In this document: positions 57,316 to 64,000 of the stretch, one piece after another
How positions within the stretch are numbered: the first letter of the stretch is position 1
How the letters are laid out: each line of letters begins with the position of its first letter
Source of the DNA: Apophysomyces variabilis
Taxonomy: Eukaryota > Mucoromycota > Mucoromycetes > Mucorales > Mucoraceae
Direction: 5' to 3'
Length of the DNA: 64,000 nucleotides
Assembly (NCBI GenBank): GCA_002749535.1
Contig: MZZL01000380.1
Span: forward strand, 186,001-250,000
The notes under the pieces: generated by a model
What the model saw: the letters and a program-made list of their open reading frames with translations, nothing else
Database searches by the model: none
Told to the model about the DNA's origin: nothing
Program-made: the position numbers and the translations under genes

Positions 57316-59192
57316 TTATGCTGTCAGGGCGATGGGTGTGCTGGAGGGTGCTTCTACTGCTTTGTCTTCTTCAACTTTTTCTTGTTCCCACTTGAAGTCC
57401 TCTGTTGCGACATCAACCAACATTTCAGCAATAGCCAGGGAAGCTGTGCATGCGGGAGTAGGTGCGTTTCGGACACAAAGAATCTTGCCGTCCATCACCT
57501 TGCGCTCCAGAATGTAGTCGTTAGCGGCAACACCTCCGTTTTCAAACACTTGAGACATGACACCAGCGAAGCTTTCTTCGACCATGTCTTCAGTGAGGCC
57601 AGGGACGTATCGTTGAGCTGCTCTCAAGAAGGCCTTCTTGTTCATATCCTTGTAAAGTTCACCAATGGAAAGAGCGGGGTTCTTGAGTGCAAAGGCCCAC
57701 AGATTCAAGTTGGTGAGGGAATCGAACAAGTCTTTGAACTCAAAGTTGGTCAACGTATAACCTTCTCGTGCAAAGGTCAAGCAGGCACCAGGACCAACGA
57801 TCATCTGGATACCGCGGCGGGTGTTGACAGTGGGTGTGAAGTGGACACCAACAGGAATACCTCCACCACTGGGGACGGGGTAGATGTTCATGCGGCAGAT
57901 ACCACGGTATTCAGGCTTGAGTTGGTAGTAAGTACCACGGAAGGTAACGACCTTGGCCTTTCCAGGGTCACCGCCGGCAAGACCAGCGACTCGGTCAGAG
58001 TAGAAACCAGCACAGGTGATGACATTCTTGGCAGACACCTTGAGAGTGGGACCACGTTGGTTGGGTTCTGCGCCCCAGATCTGCACAAACGGAGAAAAAG
58101 AATTGGCTGTTTAGATACGACTGGCCCCTTACTATCGGTCTCTTTGTTTTCTTATTTACCTCCACGCGACCATCATCCCGTTTCTCGAATTTCTGAGCCT
58201 CAAAAGCCAGCTTAATTTCAGCACGACTACAGGACAGGATGGGGATTTTTGTAAGTGATTGTTGTCACACATACACCCAAACACGCAATTCAATAGCTTA
58301 CCCAGTTTGGACGATTTCGTTGGCAATGCACTGAGCAACCAGACCGTAGTCAGTGATACCAGTGTTCGGAGAATACAAGGCTGAGTAGGCAACGCAGTTG
58401 GGCTCCAATTGACGGATCTGATAAAATGTTAAAAATTTAAGTAAAAAAATTATAGTCTTAAACATCTTCCTTTGTTACCTCTTCGCTGTTTAGAATCTGC
58501 AAATCCTTGACCCCGTTCAAGGTAGCGGTTTCATACAAACGTTCAACGACCTTGTGTTCCTTCTCGTCGACAGCAACAATCAATTTGCCACATCGTTCGA
58601 CTGGCAACTGGTTCTGTTTGCAGTATTCATACATCAAGTCGGCGCCACGGACACAGGTCTTAGCCATGCGGGAGCCAGGCTTGTAGTAGATACCAGCGTG
58701 GATGACACCACTGTTGTGGCCTGTTTGATGTGCAGCCACTTCACGCTCCTTCTCCAACACGGCCACAGTCATGTTAGGGTATCGCTTCAAAAGCTCACGT
58801 GCAGTGGCGAGACCAATAATACCACCACCCACTATAGAGAATTTAGGATATCGATAGTTTAGTAAAATGCTAGGTCAAAATAAAAGGAAAAAGTGAGAGA
58901 ATGCCTTACCAATGACAACATCAAAGTCTGTCTTGCCGTTGTTTTGAGCAAGAGCCGTACGGAAGCGCTGTTCGGCAGCTGGACCTCTCAATTTGGCAAA
59001 GCCTTGGTTGACAGGCAGGTTCTCACCAGGCAAACTTTCCCAGAAAGACAACTTCTGCTTCGATTCGGCATGCACACGTTTGGGTTCGGTCGCCAAGGAC
59101 ATGTAGACAATACCAGTGGCAGCGAAGGCACCTGCGGCCATTGGGAGACGACGGCCATGTTGACGGAAGAGTCTAGCAGATCGAGAAAACAT
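57316..59192 (-). CDS. L2HGDH: L-2-hydroxyglutarate dehydrogenase, mitochondrial
   Basis: An FAD enzyme that oxidises L-2-hydroxyglutarate to 2-oxoglutarate and repairs a metabolic by-product. The start at 59192 opens MFSRSARLFRQHGRRLPMAA, a basic, Ser/Arg-rich mitochondrial presequence, followed by a hydrophobic stretch that may anchor it. Four exons: the FAD motif VVIGGGIIGLATARELLKRY spans an intron at about 58835-58910. Then come HQTGHNSGVIHAGIYYKPGS, ERCGKLIVAVDE, YSALYSPNTGITDYGLVAQC (exon near 58300-58425), VITCAGFYSDRVAGLAGGDP, VTFRGTYYQLKPEYRG, IYPVPSGGGIPVGVHFTPTV and VIHVRNAPTPA-type KILCVRNAPTPACTASLAIA. The C-terminus ends in a Glu/Ala-rich tail (EAPSSTPIALTA). The conserved substrate region is complete. 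The call is firm from the DAO-family motifs and order. Confidence 0.93.
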
Positions 59193-60433
59193 GACGAATG
59201 GCTGTGTGATGTTATGTGAGAAGGATGCGGAAGAGAGGGGTTCAAGTGTTTGCTTTGCTGACGGTAAGATTTAGGGCTATCTTTTATACTCCCTGATTTA
59301 GGCAAGGAACTTTCCGCAGAAACGCCAAGTTTATGATTTGCTGTGTGAGATTTTCATGCACGTAGATTGACAAAGGGGTTAATCGGCACAGTACTCTTAA
59401 TTCTTTTTTTTTGCTTTGGGGGGAGTATGATGAAGGGAAAGGGGGGTTCGGAAGGAGAGGTAGGTTGGGGGAGACAGATAGAAAGAGATATACCAATCGT
59501 CCATTTGCCATGTAAACTGTATGTACTACGATTTTTGATCTTGTGCCACCCCATTTTAACCCTCATCCTACAAGAAGAAAAACATTTGGGCAGTTCAAAT
59601 TAAAAAGGATCGCTCTTGATTTTGTCAATTGACATCCGGACCACACAACAGGTTGGTTTTTGCTCTACTTAGTTTCTTTATCATTTCTATTCATTCCATA
59701 CATATTTACAGAAGGATTTAAGGTACACCATAAGATCAAACAAAATAACCTATTTGGCTAACGCTTTAGTTTTTCTATCAGTATTATTTTTTTTATTTGT
59801 GAGACGATTTAAGAGGGAAAGGGAAAACCAAAAAGGATTTGGGGGATCCAAAGTCTTATGACCCGGGATTCATTATAGGGTAGTACAAAAACTTAGACTC
59901 TTTGATAGATCTTAGCATCAAAGCGGCAGTGAGAACACAAAAGGCAATGTAAATGGGCGTTTCTTTGCTTCCCAAACAATGCGTATTGAAGGCGTAAACG
60001 CCTCAAATTTCTGTGATTATCAATTTCATTTTCTGTCTTTTTATTCAAATTCTGGAGAGTTTTACCGATTGATCGTTTCTATTTTATAAGAGGAACAAAA
60101 AGCGAAACAAACATTTAAGAGAAAAATAAAACGATAAGCTTGAATGTGTTACACGGTTTCCTGGTAAGCATTAAGGAATCTTCCCTTTCTCGGATAAAAC
60201 CGATCACAAAACGCGCACGGAAGATGATCATCGCCTTGACAACCTGGAAATGGAGACCGTTGCTGGTTTGTCCCTTTTTTTCTTTGTTTTCATTTACGTT
60301 GATATCGAAATGCGCTTTTGCCTTCCTCTTCTTTTTCAACGAGGGATGACCGAGAAAGTGTGGTTCGCGCTCTCTCCTCCCCCCTGCTGCTGCATATGCC
60401 TGATCACAAGACAACTTGGCTCAAAATCTCTTT
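59193..60433. other. Divergent intergenic region, 1.2 kb
   Basis: This is the L2HGDH promoter (G-rich on the plus strand at 59415-59480) and AT-rich DNA up to the small gene at 60434. No ORF with family features was found. Confidence 0.45.
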
Positions 60434-60785
60434 ATGGCTTTGTTTAGTGTTTCATTGACCGCTGTCGGGAAAACAATGACGACGCCAGCCTTTCCTTTGA
60501 TACGACGTTGGACATTCATGGGAATGGTGAGAATAGCTTAGGAGCTAATTCTGGTCTTCGTACGGTAGCTACTGGCTTGAAATTGGTACAGAATACATTT
60601 ACATTTCTTGCAGCAACCGCGGTATGTAAGTAACTGAAAAAAAAGAAAAATTAATCAGCAAGGCATCACTTGATTGAATCATCTTGGATAGAATTCAAGG
60701 TAAAAAGAATGCTGCTATCGCGGAATGGCTGCATCAAGAGGATACGGAATTTTTTGCAAAGGCGTTAAAAGAAAGGCAGACTTAA
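60434..60785 (+). CDS. Possible small mitochondrial protein, unknown family
   Basis: A three-exon model. The ATG at 60434 gives MALFSVSLTAVGKTMTTPAF, then PLIRRWTFMGM. An intron from about 60528 to the acceptor before CAACCG follows. A two-residue exon (QPR) is cut at a donor inside CGCGGTATGT. The last exon from about 60692 gives IQGKKNAAIAEWLHQEDTEF and FAKALKERQT before TAA at 60783-60785. The result is about 65 residues: an Arg/hydroxylated presequence-like N-terminus and a soluble amphipathic helix. The join keeps frame and yields a protein-like tail, which is the only support. I do not recognise the family. The very short middle exon makes the model uncertain. Confidence 0.4.
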
Positions 60786-61479
60786 AGTTTAACGTATCAC
60801 AACAAAGACGCAGCAGCAACGGCGCGTTTGCCTCTATCTACGGCAAATCAAGTGCTGAAACACCGTAAGCTTGCAGAGCTTGCATGGAAGATCTAAGCAG
60901 AGTAGCGTGCGTTATGTTTCTTTGGAGATGATTACAAATACCGAAGAAGCCGAATACTGCCCAAAACCATTGAACAATGGCGTAACTATCGTTTACCAGT
61001 GCGGGAATATATTCATATTGGGATTTGGGATAGTTATTGTCGCGTTGTTCGGCCCGAAGTCGCGTTTGGTCTAGTCGTTGCTAAATATTGATATGGATTG
61101 TTCGAAAAACAGTGACGGTTTGCGATGCGTTATTGAGGCACTGTGTAATGAAGGAGTTTATTGATAAGGTAATGTATGGCTCTCGCCATGGTGCCTGCAT
61201 AAGGTCAGACGAGAACTGATTCGATGTATGGCTATACGTCCCAAATATATATCAAGGCGGATGATAAGAAATGGAAGTCTGAGTTGATTATGAATTAAAA
61301 AATCCGTGTCAACGATATTGACGAGAGTGGAGACGTAAGACTCCTATAAACCGAAGATAACAAAGGTTTTTGTTGGAGAAAAGGTCAAATTCATCAATGA
61401 TTTGCTATCTTCTTTATAGAAAAAGAAAAACCTTGTTCGTTGTGAGACAGTGTGAGGGAAAAAACAATAAAAGCTATAT
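60786..61479. other. Intergenic between convergent genes, 0.7 kb
   Basis: The 3' flanks of the small gene and of the PIH1 gene meet here. Nothing further is supported. Confidence 0.5.
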
Positions 61480-62638
61480 TTACAGGTATTGTTTACGGGG
61501 AGCTGGCTCCAAATTGACCATCAGCTGGATGACCAAATGTTTGCTCTTTTTGTAAAACTCTGCCGTATTGTCAGTATGATCCACATGAACATTGCATGCA
61601 AGCGGGATCTTGACAGTATCTCCGACGCCGCTCAAGAGTACTCTCGAAGATTCCACATTAACAAGCCAGGATGAGGAATCCTGTACTCTCCCATCGTGAG
61701 AAAACATATTAAGAGAACATAAACCCAATGCCAAAAAGAGGAAAGCAAATCTTACCGTGCTAGACATAGGGATGACGATATTGACTCGTTTCCCTTCATC
61801 GATCATCATGACAGACGGCTCCAACTTAACAGGAGCACCTTTCTCTTGTTTTATTGCCGTAATCAGCGATGGTTTAGGAAGACGTAAAATACGCTTTGGG
61901 ATCTGACCCTTTGCGGCCATCCTCGGCATAGTGAACTCTTTACGCCGAAACGATTCCAGTTAACTCATGTCTAATTTGGCTCAGATGACTTTTTGATTTA
62001 CCTCGACCAAGGGTCACAGATTGATCCTCTTCTACATGTTCCATTGCAAGTTCCAATATATAAAGCCTATAGTCCAGATCCCGTTCGGCACGTAGGTAGG
62101 GCTGTGTGTGGATACACGCATCCATGATCAAACGCGTATCACCTACTTTTATTACCCCTGCCCTATTCAGCTAAACTATGCCCTGATGTTTTATAGCTTT
62201 ACCGTTGTTGTTTTCAGACCGAGGTTGGCCCATGCTCAGTGGAACTCTATAGGTTGCTTCGGGTTCACCGTTCAAAGCTTTTTCAATTTCTTTTTCATTA
62301 GCGAGCGTTGGCTCTGGGATTGCGGAAGAATGACAAATGTTGATATAGACAATCTTGCCGACAGGATGCGCTCTATTCTTCGATGAGGTCACATTGGTTT
62401 TGCATACAAAGCCAGGCTGTGGTTGGATTGTCACGGTGTTGAAATCTGCTGCACTGACTTGTCCTAAGACGGTCGATGCAAGACGTTCCAATGCAGCAGG
62501 GTCATTGGAGAATTCAGCGGCAACGTGATCAAGCAATGCATTTTGTTCCTCTTTGGACAATGCATTGAAATCTTTTGGTAACTTTGATCTTGAAAACGAG
62601 AGTGGGTTGTTGTCTTCAATGACTTCCAGAGTTGGCAT
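61480..62638 (-). CDS. PIH1: PIH1-domain protein (PIH1D1/Nop17, R2TP complex subunit)
   Basis: An adaptor that links Hsp90 and Rvb1/Rvb2 in the R2TP complex, needed for snoRNP and PIKK assembly. The start at 62638 gives MPTLEVIEDNNPLSFSRSKL. The PIH1 domain shows QPQPGFVCKTNVTSSKN, GKIVYINICHSSAIPEPTLA, and EATYRVPLSMGQPRSENN. Three introns are removed (about 62145-62195, 61935-62005 and 61700-61757). Exon 2 gives GDTRLIMDACIHTQPYLRAE, the conserved middle block. Exon 3 (PKRILRLPKPSLI, VKLEPSVMMIDEGKRVNIVI) and exon 4 (VESSRVLLSGVGDTVKIPLA) form the CS-like C-terminal domain that contacts Tah1-type partners. It ends NLEPAPRKQYL, stop at 61480-61482. It shares the Hsp90 pathway with the cyclophilin-40 gene in this window. 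Confidence 0.9.
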
Positions 62639-64000
62639 TATCCACAAAATGCAGTTGGTCGAAAGTGGAATTTTGCGTGTGACTTCCCAACTTGTGTATC
62701 ATATTTGACAGTTTGGTTTGCACGCAAGATGAACAATTTGCATCAATTCCTTGCCCAGTAAAAAAACCGAGGCGGCAATCACAGGGACTACATGGACTCT
62801 CCTTGGATAACTGATATGCAATATATTGTTCATATCTGTAGTATGTCTTTGTTTGGAAGAGGTAAAAGGAAACAGTTAAGTTGTCTCCAGTTTTGGTTTA
62901 CCATAGTGGCACTCCCACGGCTGCTCAGCTTTTTTGGTTCCAAGACCGAAAGCAAAAACACAAACGATAAAATTTACAATGTTCCAAAGTCACGGTTTGG
63001 CATATTGGAGGTTTACCATGGTCCCCCAAAGATGTACTCAGCCAAAGCTGCATGCATGATTCGTTTGAATCAATATCTTTTCCTAATATGAATGTACCCC
63101 GAAGGAAAGGTTTCCTATGACATTTTAGTTTTGGTACAAAAGAAAATAATGGTGTCCCTTAGATTTCCCTTGTTCCAAGGTTTCTGGGAAGATGTTTCAT
63201 GCAAGGGGTCATATCTTACTGTTGAGGCTGTGCGAAAAAAAAAAAAGAAAGGATGAGCTATTTTCGCATATGTTATCCGTTCTACAAGAAATCTTGTTAC
63301 ACAAGTCTATCCTTTGCGAAACGAAGTCCCTTTAGTGTAAGACGTTACGAACGATAATTAAGTTTATTTTACTTGTGCTACTCCTCATTCTGTCCTCGAC
63401 CCGAAATCCCCGAATGGGATAAAATCTAGCACACTTAATACTGTGCCTGTATGAAATAGATATATAAAGTTATTGATAACCAATAATGTAATATGCTGCA
63501 AGAGGCGTAAGAAAGGAAGATGAAGTTCAATTAGGAAATACATGCCTCGCTCAGTACATGTCATACATGCAGTGATGCCGGTTACCTGGAGAAGTCATTA
63601 TATCGTGACCATAACCTTGTCCTGTCTGGTTTTATTGACAATGACAAGGGGCAACAGAATTTACTGTTGAATCAGCCATTTACCATGATACGTGGTACTA
63701 CTCGAGTTAAACTGTTCCATAAGATAAAAAGAAGATAATGAAGAGTATTAATCTGTGAATTGCGTAAACAATAAGAAAGTAGAAAAATGATTGTAAGGTT
63801 ATGACAATAAGGTTATGGAATGTTAGCTCGCAACATACATGCACTGAAGGGTTTCAGCGATCATATAAACCTATTTCAGCACAACAAAAAATAAGCGAAC
63901 AGCAAGCCAAGGCATGGAATATTCAGACGGTTATAATGTCAATACTAACAATGCTGGATAAAAACCTAGCCAAAACAATCATGCTCCAAAAATAGTATAT
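62639..64000. other. Terminal 1.4 kb, no supported gene
   Basis: AT-rich DNA upstream of the PIH1 gene. Plus-strand ORFs at 62792-63091 and 63801-63995 have no recognisable domain and no supporting splice structure. A gene beginning beyond the right edge cannot be excluded. Confidence 0.45.

Noticed and set aside
57277..58215. Plus-strand open frame of 312 codons
   Set aside because: It is the antisense of the L2HGDH exon, whose minus-strand translation matches the family closely. The plus frame has no domain features.
62792..63091. Plus-strand ORF of 99 codons
   Set aside because: No recognisable domain, ordinary AT-rich spacer, no splice partners.
1..64000. CRISPR arrays, rRNA genes or bacterial operons
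   Set aside because: No regularly spaced repeats or rRNA motifs were seen. Genes are spliced and eukaryotic.

Overview
This is a 64-kb piece of a fungal nuclear chromosome, most likely from an early-diverging fungus of the Mucoromycota/Mucorales type (my inference). The reasons are dense genes with many 50-70 nt GT-AG introns, pyrimidine-rich promoters, purely eukaryotic and fungal gene families, an SH3-DOCK protein, and several TnpB/Fanzor-like RuvC nuclease loci. I found no rRNA, CRISPR array or convincing tRNA. Gene models were spliced by hand from GT/AG sites and family conservation. Spans are more reliable than individual exon edges.

Layout: <1-2777 (-) is a cAMP phosphodiesterase with an N-terminal receiver-like domain, cut by the left edge. 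6077-8055 (-) is an AGC kinase of the Ypk1/Gad8 type. 9526-9906 (-) is a small Mim2-like protein. 10661-11607 (+) is a syntaxin-8-like Qc-SNARE. 11964-13045 (+) is the Fe-S scaffold NBP35. About 13.9-14.3 kb holds a possible small ORF and a 71-bp hairpin. About 15.4-18.1 kb (+) is an intron-rich, divergent RuvC nuclease of the TnpB/Fanzor superfamily. 18839-19711 (+) is a DsbA-like thioredoxin protein, 19757-21179 (-) cyclophilin-40, and 21490-23020 (-) a PLP aminotransferase. 24792-29254 (+) is a decayed Fanzor locus made of two head-to-tail partial copies. 29686-29895 (+) is a complex I NDUFB3-like subunit. 31625-32689 (+) is a membrane GNAT acetyltransferase and 33101-33964 (+) a METTL21-type methyltransferase. 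35088-42572 (+) is a DOCK-family GEF, 42935-47642 (+) DNA topoisomerase II, and 48204-48572 (+) RAMP4/Ysy6. 49682-50518 (-) is a Rho GTPase and 50762-54499 (-) symplekin/Pta1. 55395-56267 (+) is a POP3-like RNase P/MRP subunit. 57316-59192 (-) is L-2-hydroxyglutarate dehydrogenase. 60434-60785 (+) is a possible small mitochondrial protein, and 61480-62638 (-) a PIH1-domain R2TP subunit.

Most genes are independent housekeeping units with no operon logic. Some functional pairs are visible: cyclophilin-40 and PIH1 both work with Hsp90, DOCK and Rho are a GEF/GTPase class pair, and the PDE and Ypk1-type kinase both belong to nutrient and stress signalling. The least ordinary material is the RuvC nuclease loci. 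One is a DxG-less variant with many introns. The other is an internally duplicated Fanzor whose inactivating stop codons are TAG at positions where glutamine is seen or expected. The receiver-phosphodiesterase fusion, comparable in layout to Dictyostelium RegA, is the other notable item.
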